Assembly: GCA_023441845.1 (NCBI GenBank) | Contig: JAEZNF010000445.1 | Location: 1 to 8,490, forward strand | Length of the DNA: 8,490 nt | Direction: 5' to 3' | Source of the DNA: Bacillota bacterium | GTDB lineage: Bacteria > Bacillota > Clostridia > Acetivibrionales > DSM-2933 | In this document: positions 1 to 6,547 of the stretch, piece after piece | Layout: every line of letters begins with the position of its first letter | Position numbering within the stretch: the first letter of the stretch is position 1 | Made by a program: the position numbers and the translations under genes | Notes under the pieces: generated by a model | The model's input: only the letters and a program-made list of their open reading frames with translations | Told to the model about the DNA's origin: nothing | The model's database searches: none

Positions 1-1
1 G

Positions 2-295
2 TACAATGAGTATAATACAGGCGGTTATATTGAATTCCGCGGACTAAAGACGTTTATTGACTCACGGGCCGAGGTGTTTTTAAAGTCCCTCAACAAAAAG
101 GATGATATTATTTTGGATTATATTAATGTGAGAAGCAGTAGATTACATTACAAGCATTTTATTGAGAAGTATTCCTTTACACACATACTGGTTAATAAAG
201 GCGACCCCATAAACGTTTATCTTTGTGAGGATTCGGATTATATCAAACTATATGAAGACAAAATGTATTTGGTTTATAAGGTTGCCAAAAAGTAA
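2..295 (+). CDS. C-terminal part of a probable multi-pass membrane protein (5' end outside window)
   Basis: The frame is open from the first bases of the window to a TAA at 293-295, giving about 97 residues. The gene therefore starts upstream; the internal GTG at 74 is not needed as a start. The visible part has no membrane segment and looks like a soluble C-terminal domain. It begins with YNEYNTGGYIEFRG and continues KTFIDSRAEVF. This pattern (N-x-Y-x-x-GGY, then FIDSRA) resembles the extracytoplasmic tail of large glycosyltransferase-like (GT39/PMT-type) membrane proteins of Firmicutes, recalled from family knowledge. The rest alternates hydrophobic strands with charged turns and ends in KVAKK. 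It converges with gatD, with 2 nt between the stop codons and no visible terminator. Exact function and substrate cannot be given; the membrane-protein assignment is moderate. Confidence 0.6.
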   Translation, partial: YNEYNTGGYIEFRGLKTFIDSRAEVFLKSLNKKDDIILDYINVRSSRLHYKHFIEKYSFTHILVNKGDPINVYLCEDSDYIKLYEDKMYLVYKVAKK

Positions 296-297
296 TA

Positions 298-1044
298 TTA
301 ACCGACCACCTTTTGAATGACGCTGTTGTGAGCCGATTCTTCAATTAAATCGTCAAGTGGCTGCAACGAAACAAAATCCTTGTACTTCTGCTTTAATGCA
401 AGGGTCAGAAGGTGGTCCGTAAGCCTGGGATTCTTAGGAAGCAGGCTGCCGTGGGAGTATGAACAATATACATTTTTGTATACCGCACCCTCGCAGTCAT
501 CCTCGCCGTTATTTCCGCTGCCTCTTATTACTCTTCCGAGCGGTTTGACTTCGGGACCTAAGTACGTCCTGCCGGAGTGGTTTTCAAACCCTACAATTCT
601 TCCGTCATAGGTATCGGTCTTTAAAAAATCACATTCAAAAACCATGTTTCCTATCATTCTTTTCTTACCGCCGACAGTCCAGAGGTTTAAAGCGCCTAAA
701 AAATTGATTTCCTTACCGTCCCATGTTTTGTAGTAGTTACCCATAAGCTGGTAGCCGCCGCAGATGCATAGGAATATCTTGTTGTTTTTAACGGCATTTT
801 TTATTTCGGAACCCTTGCCCTTTAAAAGATCATCCTGTATTATTTCCTGTTCATAGTCCTGGCCTCCGCCAAGGAAGATTATATCGTAATTTTCGGGAAC
901 AAAGCTGTCGCCGAGCGTTACATCGGATATACCTACATCTATTCCTCTCCATTCGCAGCGTCTTTTAAGTGCCGATATATTTCCCCTGTCACCGTATAAA
1001 TTCAATAAATCAGGGTAGAGGTGGCATATGTTAATTTCGTACAT
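298..1044 (-). CDS. gatD: GatD, glutamine amidotransferase subunit of lipid II isoglutaminyl synthase
   Basis: The 248-residue protein is a class I (CobB/CobQ-like) glutamine amidotransferase. In the GatD family it hydrolyses glutamine and passes ammonia to MurT, which amidates the D-glutamate of lipid II at the cytoplasmic membrane face. The N-terminus (YEINICHLYPDLLNLYGDRG) is typical of the family. The nucleophile motif FLCICGGYQLMG spans about residues 91-102, with Cys95 just before GGYQ as the likely nucleophile. The catalytic His is H198 in YSHGSLLPKNP. The start is the ATG at 1042-1044, preceded by AAGGAG (1053-1058), which overlaps the murT stop codon. The 12-nt gap after murT implies co-transcription and translational coupling. 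Length is normal for GatD. A cobyric-acid synthase paralogue is unlikely because the partner is MurT. Confidence 0.93.
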   Translation of the reverse strand: MYEINICHLYPDLLNLYGDRGNISALKRRCEWRGIDVGISDVTLGDSFVPENYDIIFLGGGQDYEQEIIQDDLLKGKGSEIKNAVKNNKIFLCICGGYQLMGNYYKTWDGKEINFLGALNLWTVGGKKRMIGNMVFECDFLKTDTYDGRIVGFENHSGRTYLGPEVKPLGRVIRGSGNNGEDDCEGAVYKNVYCSYSHGSLLPKNPRLTDHLLTLALKQKYKDFVSLQPLDDLIEESAHNSVIQKVVG

Positions 1045-1056
1045 AAACTTTTCTCC

Positions 1057-2514
1057 TTATTTCCAGAATTCTTTCAGTTTATACTTGTCTTTTAAAATGC
1101 CCCTTATTTTGGTCATGGCTGTATATGTGGGCAGAATATAAAAGCTGTGGCTTTCAGGTGTTTTTGAAATTCCGGTCTCTAAAAGATCGCGGTAATCCTT
1201 TATTATGCTTATTTTGTTGGTATAGACGCCTGCATATTTGAGACGTACAGCCATATCTTCGGCCCTTATTCCCGAAGTATACACGTTGTCTATCTTTTGC
1301 TGCACTTCGTTGAGTTTCTCAAAGTCAACATCCCAGATCCAGGATACATCGGTGCCGTCAGCCAGCTTGTCATTCAATAAAAATGCAATCTGCATATTCT
1401 GGTCTTCGGTCAAAAGATAATTAAGGACCTGGTTAAAGCCGGTAGGGTTCTTGACCAGAATGAGCTTGATTCTTTTGCTGCCGACAAAGATGGTTTCCAT
1501 CCTTCCAAAGCCGCATTCAAAGCTCCCTAATGCATTAATTGTATTTTCTATGGGAAGATTTAAAAGGTATCCGCATGATACCGCCGCAAGAGCATTATAA
1601 ATGTTATATAAGCCAGGAAGATTAACTCTGGCTTCAAAACCGTCATTTGAACACGAATCGGGATTGGACTCATCCGGCTTCAAATCTCCAAGGCCGTCGG
1701 GCGTTGTGTCGGGTAGTATGCCTTCAATACTGAATTTCATCTGTGAAAATGTGCTGTTAAGCTCTAAGACCTTAGTGCAGGATACTTTGGTATCAGGCCT
1801 TCGGTAGCCGCAGTTGGGACAGGAAAATCCCCCAAGGTGGCCGTAGATATGGTTTTTATATTCATATTTTGTCTTGCAGTATATACAGAACATGGCATCG
1901 GAATTGACAGACTCATCAATTCCGGCATGTGCATCGCTGTTTATTCCGTAATAGAGGACCTCGTTTCCTGCATCCATGCCTATTGATGCGCACAGTGAAT
2001 CGTCTGCGTTTAATACCAGCCTGGTTTTTTTAAGCTTTTTGATACCGTTTTTTACTCCGTTTAAAGTAGTGTAGAGCTCACCGTAACGGTCAAGCTGGTC
2101 TCTGAAGAAGTTGGTTACGACCAGTATATCGGGCTCGATGTGGTTGCTGATAGTTTTAAAAGCTGCTTCATCTATTTCAAGCAGTGCATAATCGGTACTG
2201 AACTTTCCTTTAAGGCTTATGGCGTCAAGAAATGTAGTCGCAATACCGCTGACCAGGTTTGCACCGGATTTGTTGGTTATATACTTGATATTGTTTTCCG
2301 AAAGAAGCTGTCCTATAATCCTTGTAGTTGTGGTCTTGCCGTTTGTACCTGTCACCATTATTATTTTAAAGTCTTTTGTAATGTCGTTAATAATGTCAGG
2401 GTAAATTTTGAGCGCAATCTTGCCGGGCAGGGTTGTACCGCCCCATTTTGCCAGCCTGCATGCTTTAATTGTAAACTTTGCCAATGCAATTGTAAATGTC
2501 TTTATAAGGTTCAT
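1057..2514 (-). CDS. murT: MurT, Mur-ligase-like subunit of lipid II isoglutaminyl synthase
   Basis: The 485-residue protein belongs to the Mur ligase superfamily with the DUF1727 C-terminal domain of MurT. With GatD it uses ATP to convert the stem-peptide D-Glu of lipid II to D-isoglutamine. The P-loop GTNGKTTT lies at about residues 56-63. A four-cysteine zinc ribbon (C210-x2-C213 and C232-x2-C235) interrupts the central domain, as in known MurT proteins. VNLPGLYNIYNALAA (about 297-311) is the usual central-domain motif. DGTDVSWIWD (386-395) holds the conserved C-terminal aspartates, one of which completes the GatD catalytic triad in characterised homologues. Staphylococcal and pneumococcal MurT are about 437-447 residues, so this one is longer. 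Part of the excess is a D/P/G/S/N-rich insert at about 266-292. The ATG at 2512-2514 has an AAAGGTGT ribosome site 6 nt upstream. gatD follows in the same operon. Confidence 0.94.
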   Translation of the reverse strand: MNLIKTFTIALAKFTIKACRLAKWGGTTLPGKIALKIYPDIINDITKDFKIIMVTGTNGKTTTTRIIGQLLSENNIKYITNKSGANLVSGIATTFLDAISLKGKFSTDYALLEIDEAAFKTISNHIEPDILVVTNFFRDQLDRYGELYTTLNGVKNGIKKLKKTRLVLNADDSLCASIGMDAGNEVLYYGINSDAHAGIDESVNSDAMFCIYCKTKYEYKNHIYGHLGGFSCPNCGYRRPDTKVSCTKVLELNSTFSQMKFSIEGILPDTTPDGLGDLKPDESNPDSCSNDGFEARVNLPGLYNIYNALAAVSCGYLLNLPIENTINALGSFECGFGRMETIFVGSKRIKLILVKNPTGFNQVLNYLLTEDQNMQIAFLLNDKLADGTDVSWIWDVDFEKLNEVQQKIDNVYTSGIRAEDMAVRLKYAGVYTNKISIIKDYRDLLETGISKTPESHSFYILPTYTAMTKIRGILKDKYKLKEFWK

Positions 2515-2578
2515 ATTATTACACCTTTATGTTTTTAAAAGATTAATTAATACTGCTTTGTCTTAAATGACAGGATAA

Positions 2579-2587
2579 ATTATAACA
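2579..2587 (-). promoter_or_regulatory. Candidate extended -10 promoter of murT-gatD
   Basis: On the minus strand the sequence reads TGTTATAAT, a perfect TATAAT box with the upstream TG of an extended -10 element. The -35 region 17 nt further up (TGTATA) is weak, which is usual for extended -10 promoters. Transcription would start near 2572 and leave a leader of about 58 nt before the murT ATG. No operator or terminator is visible in that leader. Confidence 0.6.
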
Positions 2588-2650
2588 CAATAGCAGAGGT
2601 GTATACATATTAATTTTATAGGAAATCTTTTCCGAAATATGATATGCGCA

Positions 2651-2679
2651 TTGCTACTGATTTATTGAAATGATAGAAT
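2651..2679 (+). promoter_or_regulatory. Candidate sigma-A promoter ahead of truncated murA-ftsQ-sbp
   Basis: TTGCTA (2651-2656), a 17-nt spacer and TAGAAT (2674-2679) match the vegetative consensus at 4/6 and 5/6. This would give a start near 2686. It is the only reasonable plus-strand promoter I see in the 192-nt gap. It would supply the downstream ftsQ and sbp genes, which have been cut off from any upstream murein operon promoter. This is pattern matching only. Confidence 0.45.
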
Positions 2680-2706
2680 ATTAAGGGCAGTATTTTTTGT
2701 GCCAAT

Positions 2707-3639
2707 ATGCTTACACCATCAGGTGGGTGTGAAATAGGCCCCAGGCCTATTGATCTTCACTTAAAGGCTTTCAGGAAAATGGGCGCAAAAATTCACAACC
2801 TTCAAAAAGGTTTTGTGTACTGTGAAGCGGAGAGACTTAAGGGCTGCGATATCCATCTTGATTATCCGAGCGTAGGTGCAACGGAAAATGTCATGCTGGC
2901 TGCGGTTTTTGCAGAAGGTGAGACTTGTATTCGAAATGCGGCAAAGGAGCCTGAAATAGTTGATTTGCAGAACTTCCTGATAGAATTGGGAGTAAGCATC
3001 TGGGGAGCAGGAACAAGCGTAATACGGGTTGTGGGAAATAATTATAAACTAAGGAGCGCTTTACATAATGTTATACCAGACAGGATAGTAGCGGGTACAT
3101 ATATGGTGGCTTCTGCCATTACCGGCGGGGATATACTTATTAAAAATGTTATACCGGAACAGATAAATTCAGTCATATATAATTTAAGGGACTGCGGATG
3201 CAGGATTAACGTTAAGAGGAATATGCTTCGGATTTCAGGTCCGGCTCGTCCGAGGGCCATTGATATCATAAGGACTTTGCCGTATCCGGGATTTCCTACC
3301 GACATGCAGGCACAGCTCATTTCCCTTCTTACAATAGCAAGGGGAGAGAGTATAGTAGTTGAAACGGTTTTTGAGAACAGATATAAGCATGTTGATGAAC
3401 TTATAAGGATGGGGGCAAATATAAAAACCGAGGGACGCATAGCAATTATTAAGGGCGTTAAAAAGCTGACAGGAGCAAAAGTTTGTTCCAAGGATTTAAG
3501 GGGCGGAGCTGCGCTGATTCTAGCAGGCCTTATAGCCGACGGAGAGACCGAGATAACCGGATTAAACCATATAGACAGAGGTTATGAGAATTTAGAGTAT
3601 AAGCTTCAGGGGGTCGGGGCTCTAATAAAGAGGGTTTAA
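2707..3639 (+). CDS. murA: N-terminally truncated MurA (UDP-GlcNAc 1-carboxyvinyltransferase), probably inactive
   Basis: Full-length MurA (about 417-419 residues) transfers enolpyruvate from PEP to UDP-GlcNAc, the first committed step of peptidoglycan synthesis. This 310-residue ORF aligns by eye to MurA from just before the catalytic-loop cysteine to the C-terminus. C8 in PSGGCEIGPRP corresponds to E. coli Cys115 and R13 to Arg120. D199 (FPTDMQAQ), R225 (FENRYKHV), R265 (SKDLRGG) and R291 (HIDRGYE) match Asp305, Arg331, Arg371 and Arg397. Missing are about 107 residues, including the Lys22/Asn23 substrate site and Arg91. In-frame TGA and TAG stops lie at 2671-2676, and no ribosome site precedes the ATG at 2707 (nearest AAGGG is 19 nt away). 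The body is intact with no frameshift, so the loss may be recent, the product may not be made, or the assembly may be wrong. A second, complete murA would be expected elsewhere. ftsQ follows after 25 nt. Confidence 0.9.
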   Translation: MLTPSGGCEIGPRPIDLHLKAFRKMGAKIHNLQKGFVYCEAERLKGCDIHLDYPSVGATENVMLAAVFAEGETCIRNAAKEPEIVDLQNFLIELGVSIWGAGTSVIRVVGNNYKLRSALHNVIPDRIVAGTYMVASAITGGDILIKNVIPEQINSVIYNLRDCGCRINVKRNMLRISGPARPRAIDIIRTLPYPGFPTDMQAQLISLLTIARGESIVVETVFENRYKHVDELIRMGANIKTEGRIAIIKGVKKLTGAKVCSKDLRGGAALILAGLIADGETEITGLNHIDRGYENLEYKLQGVGALIKRV

Positions 3640-3664
3640 TACCATAGGGTAAAGGAGAAAAATT

Positions 3665-4513
3665 TTGAAGGTACAAAAGAAAAAAGAAAACGCAGGGTAT
3701 CAACTAAAAACACAAAAGAAAGGTAAAAAATACAAAAAGAAAAAACGTACAGGGATAAAGTACTTTATTTTAACTGTGCTTTTTTTAAGTGCCCTAACAG
3801 CTTTTGCCCTATCTCCGGTATTTAACATAAAAAGTATTGTGGTTAAAGGAAATAAGCATATTAAGAGTGATGAGATGGAAGCGTCCTCCGGTGTCATTAT
3901 CGGAGAAAACGGCTTTAAAAGCATAGGGAACAGCCTTTCAAAGATATTGATGTTTAGATACGGCAAATCGGAGAATAAGATTCTAAACAGCCAGCCTTAT
4001 ATAAAGAAAGTTATGGTAAGATTTTCTATACCGGACAAGGTAATAATAAAGGCAACCGAAAGAACGCCTTCATATGCAGTGCCTTACATGGGAAGTTTCC
4101 TTCTGATGGATGATGAAGGATACATACTTGATATGGTAGACAGTAACAAAAAGGGTCCTTTAAATACCGTAACGGGCATGAAATTTGCCAATTATAAAAA
4201 AGGACAAGTTTTAAAGGTTGAAAATTCTAGCAGTATAGGGTATATTAAAAAATTGACAGATGCTATAAAAGAGTCGGATAATAATAATGAACTGAAGCTT
4301 TTGGAATTATTATCTTCAATTGATGTAAGCGATGCTTCGAATATAAGTGCTGTATTTGACTCAAGGATTACAGTGAATTTTAATGACTTAAGGGATTTGG
4401 ACTACAGGCTGAATTTTTTCAGAAGTATTTATTTAACACAAATTAAAAAGTCAGACAAGGGCTTTTTGGATTTCAATGAGGATGGGAATTATTATTTCAG
4501 ACCGAAAAAATAG
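3665..4513 (+). CDS. ftsQ: FtsQ/DivIB, cell division membrane protein with POTRA domain
   Basis: The 282-residue bitopic membrane protein is the FtsQ (Gram-positive DivIB) divisome scaffold, which in known systems binds FtsL/DivIC and FtsB at the septum. A very basic cytoplasmic tail (15 Lys/Arg in the first 32 residues) precedes one membrane helix at about 31-50. The FtsQ-type POTRA domain follows at about 53-132, starting FNIKSIVVKGNKHI and ending PDKVIIKATERTP. The beta domain follows, with LLMDDEGYIL at about 146-155. The start is the TTG at 3665: AAAGGAG (3651-3657) lies 7 nt before it, and the next Met (residue 71) would remove the membrane helix. It lies 25 nt after murA and 13 nt before sbp, so the three are probably co-transcribed. 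The family call rests on topology, POTRA and position between murA and ftsA. Confidence 0.9.
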   Translation: MKVQKKKENAGYQLKTQKKGKKYKKKKRTGIKYFILTVLFLSALTAFALSPVFNIKSIVVKGNKHIKSDEMEASSGVIIGENGFKSIGNSLSKILMFRYGKSENKILNSQPYIKKVMVRFSIPDKVIIKATERTPSYAVPYMGSFLLMDDEGYILDMVDSNKKGPLNTVTGMKFANYKKGQVLKVENSSSIGYIKKLTDAIKESDNNNELKLLELLSSIDVSDASNISAVFDSRITVNFNDLRDLDYRLNFFRSIYLTQIKKSDKGFLDFNEDGNYYFRPKK

Positions 4514-4526
4514 GAGGGGCTCTGAT

Positions 4527-4877
4527 ATGATACCGGTTGTTGGTTTGATTTTAGGAATTCTATTAGGTATATTTTTACCGTATAACATACCTTACCAGTA
4601 CTCGAATTATGTTGCTGTAGCGATATTAGCGGCACTGGATTCTGTATTTGGCGGGGTAGCGGCCACTATGCAGGGGAAATTTGACTTAAAGGTATTTGTT
4701 ACGGGGTTTTTCGGCAATGCCCTTTTAGCGGCAGCTTTGGCGTATATCGGAGACCAGCTTGGGATTCAACTCTATCTTGCTGCACTTTTTGCTTTCGGAA
4801 ACAGGTTGTTTTTAAATTTTGGAATAATTCGAAGATTACTATTGAATAAATACACGAAAAAAGATAATATAGTATAG
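4527..4877 (+). CDS. sbp: Small basic protein Sbp (DUF1290 family membrane protein)
   Basis: The 116-residue hydrophobic protein matches the small basic protein family found between ftsQ/divIB and ftsA in Bacillus and Clostridia. Its molecular role is not established, to my knowledge. Predicted membrane segments lie at about residues 3-18, 27-47, 56-75 and 80-100. The family-typical ALDSVFGGVAA is at about 36-46, and the tail is basic (RRLLLNKYTKK). I place the start at the ATG at 4527 because GGAGGGG (4513-4519) lies 7 nt before it and the protein then opens directly with a membrane helix. The frame is open further up to 4476, but that would overlap ftsQ and add a charged leader. The upstream gap to ftsQ is 13 nt. 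Confidence 0.88.
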   Translation: MIPVVGLILGILLGIFLPYNIPYQYSNYVAVAILAALDSVFGGVAATMQGKFDLKVFVTGFFGNALLAAALAYIGDQLGIQLYLAALFAFGNRLFLNFGIIRRLLLNKYTKKDNIV

Positions 4878-5106
4878 AAATGGTAAACACATTGTAATAA
4901 GCTATTAGAGAAGATTGCGTTAAAAAATTTTTTCTTTGTCATCCTGAAATTATATTGAACACGCGAAAGAATTTTCAAAAAGTGTTGCGCGTTCAATGAA
5001 TCAAGGTATATGATTTCGCAAAACATATGGTTTATGGTATTAAATTTGGAATTTGTTCGGTTACATTAATCGTTTTGCGGGTTATTGTTAATTGGGAGGT
5101 TTTTAA
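4878..5106 (+). promoter_or_regulatory. ftsA leader with long-range inverted repeats
   Basis: This 229-nt gap has no convincing ORF but carries several complementary segments. TTGAAC (4955-4960) pairs with GTTCAA (4991-4996), and GCG (4963-4965) with CGC (4988-4990). GCGAAA (4963-4968) pairs with TTTCGC (5014-5019). CGCAAAAC (5017-5024) pairs with GTTTTGCG (5072-5079), with two further G-U pairs outside. The second stem overlaps the other two, so they cannot all form at once. The last arm ends 14 nt before the ftsA ribosome site (GGGAGGT, 5094-5100). TATATT at 4951-4956 could be a -10 box, but its -35 (TTTTTT) is poor. A structured leader or protein-binding sites are possible; function is unproven. 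Confidence 0.4.
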
Positions 5107-6327
5107 GTGGGACAAATTATTGTTGGCATAGATATTGGTACTTCTAAAGTAAGTGCGGTAATAGGCCAAATTGATAAAGAAAACCAACTGGAGATTTTTG
5201 GCTTCGGTATGGAGCAGTGCAGTGGTGTGAAAAAAGGTGTGATAGTTGATATAGATAGCACTTCCAATTCAATTCGGTCGGCAGTCAAAAAAGCTGAGTC
5301 CATGGCTAATATGAAAGTTGGCTCGGCTTATGTAAATATAAACGGAAATCAAACCACAGTTATTAAGCAAAGGGAGTTTATCAGCATATCCAATGAAAAC
5401 AGGGAGATTACCAGGAAGGATGTAGATAAGCTTTTGAATTCGGCCAGGAGTCTGGATATTCCTGATGACAGGCAGATTATTGATATTGTACCCATCCAGT
5501 TTATCGTTGACGGGTATGATGAAATACATGATCCTGTTGGCATGATTGGTTCAAAATTGGAAGTTGATGCCGATATTATAGTTGGGAAGATTACTTCCGT
5601 TCAGAATATTGTGAAAAGCATGGAACGTGCAAATTTAAAAGTTGACGGCCTGATTGTAGATGCGCTGGCTACCAGCCGGATTGCATTAACGCAGGATGAA
5701 ATGGAAATGGGAGTTGTTTTGATAGACATAGGAGGCGGAATAACAGATATTTCGGTATTCAGGAATAAAAATATGATTTTCAACGATTCACTGCTTGTAG
5801 GAGGGGATCATATTACCAGCGATGTTTCCATAGGTCTTAAAATTCCGTTTTCCGAAGCTGAAAAAATAAAAAGGGAATATGAATTGGCTTTGACATCCCT
5901 TATTAAAAATGATCAGGAAGTTACCGTAATAGATGTGGATGAGAAAAAGAGAAAAACGGTAAGGGTTTCCGAGGTTGTAGAAATTATTGAAGCAAGGGTA
6001 CAGGAAATTTTTTCACTCAGCTACGATATCTTAAGTCAAAGCGATTTGAAAGGACCGCTGCCGGCAGGTATTGTGCTTGCAGGAGCCGGTATATCGTATG
6101 TTGACGGAAGCAGGCAGATTTCCAATGAAGTGTTTGATATGAACGTAAGGGTAGCGTCCTATAAATGGGATAAAGCATCAAAAGCAGAGTATGCAACTGC
6201 TTCGGGAATTATAAAATTTGTTCAATCGCACAGCAGAGGAAATGATTTCGGCAGTGAGGTGAAAGCTCAAAAAAGTCCGAAAAAGGAAGGCGGCTTCTTT
6301 AGCAGAATTTCCAGATTTTTTGTTTGA
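5107..6327 (+). CDS. ftsA: FtsA, actin-like membrane anchor of the Z-ring
   Basis: The 406-residue protein is an actin/Hsp70-fold ATPase that tethers FtsZ filaments to the membrane and recruits later divisome proteins. The phosphate-1 motif IVGIDIGTSKV is at about residues 5-15. The FtsA-specific 1C domain follows at about 84-160. The phosphate-2 motif VVLIDIGGGITDISVF is at about 203-218, and the adenosine motif GIVLAGAGISYVDG at 321-334. The last is slightly unusual, with LAGAG where LTGGG is common. A short linker leads to an amphipathic membrane-targeting helix at the extreme C-terminus (GGFFSRISRFFV). The start is the GTG at 5107, with GGGAGGT 6 nt upstream, and gives a standard N-terminus. 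Length is normal. It follows sbp by 229 nt and precedes ftsZ by 220 nt. Confidence 0.97.
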   Translation: MGQIIVGIDIGTSKVSAVIGQIDKENQLEIFGFGMEQCSGVKKGVIVDIDSTSNSIRSAVKKAESMANMKVGSAYVNINGNQTTVIKQREFISISNENREITRKDVDKLLNSARSLDIPDDRQIIDIVPIQFIVDGYDEIHDPVGMIGSKLEVDADIIVGKITSVQNIVKSMERANLKVDGLIVDALATSRIALTQDEMEMGVVLIDIGGGITDISVFRNKNMIFNDSLLVGGDHITSDVSIGLKIPFSEAEKIKREYELALTSLIKNDQEVTVIDVDEKKRKTVRVSEVVEIIEARVQEIFSLSYDILSQSDLKGPLPAGIVLAGAGISYVDGSRQISNEVFDMNVRVASYKWDKASKAEYATASGIIKFVQSHSRGNDFGSEVKAQKSPKKEGGFFSRISRFFV

Positions 6328-6358
6328 TTTGTTTTATTTTTAAGTGCAATATTATCGG

Positions 6359-6387
6359 TATACATTATTACGTATTTAATGTATAAT
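6359..6387 (+). promoter_or_regulatory. Candidate ftsZ promoter P1
   Basis: TATACA (6359-6364), a 17-nt spacer and a perfect TATAAT (6382-6387) match the vegetative sigma-factor consensus at 4/6 and 6/6. Transcription would begin about 155 nt before the ftsZ start codon. It lies 31 nt after the ftsA stop and would let ftsZ be expressed above the level of ftsA. Confidence 0.55.
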
Positions 6388-6407
6388 ATTTTTAGCATAG
6401 CCGGACC

Positions 6408-6436
6408 TTGCTTTAAGGCTTAATATGATATATATT
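6408..6436 (+). promoter_or_regulatory. Candidate ftsZ promoter P2
   Basis: TTGCTT (6408-6413), a 17-nt spacer and TATATT (6431-6436) give a second possible vegetative promoter 49 nt below P1 (3/6 and 5/6 matches). It is weaker than P1 and might be chance in AT-rich DNA. Confidence 0.35.
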
Positions 6437-6460
6437 ATTTATAGAAATGACACGGATAAA

Positions 6461-6476
6461 ATATCCTTTTGGATAT
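6461..6476 (+). repeat. Short perfect hairpin in the ftsZ leader
   Basis: ATATCC (6461-6466) and GGATAT (6471-6476) form a 6-bp stem with a TTTT loop. No T-run follows, so it is not a standard terminator. It would lie in the 5' leader of transcripts from either candidate ftsZ promoter, about 56 nt before the AAGGGGGA ribosome site. Confidence 0.4.
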
Positions 6477-6547
6477 GTTACTTAATAGATTCCAGATAAT
6501 AACCATGTTTTGTTCTATCACAAAGGAAAAAGAAGGGGGACTTAAAA

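Noticed and set aside
2140..2538. 132-codon plus-strand frame opposite murT
   Set aside because: It is antisense to a clearly coding, conserved gene; its cysteine-rich content is a by-product of the opposite frame.
3042..3491. 149-codon minus-strand frame inside murA
   Set aside because: It is antisense to conserved MurA codons, with no promoter or ribosome site and no family resemblance.
4476..4526. Longer sbp start overlapping ftsQ
   Set aside because: The ATG at 4527 has an excellent GGAGGGG site at 7 nt and gives the family's normal N-terminus; the extension is charged and without a good ribosome site.
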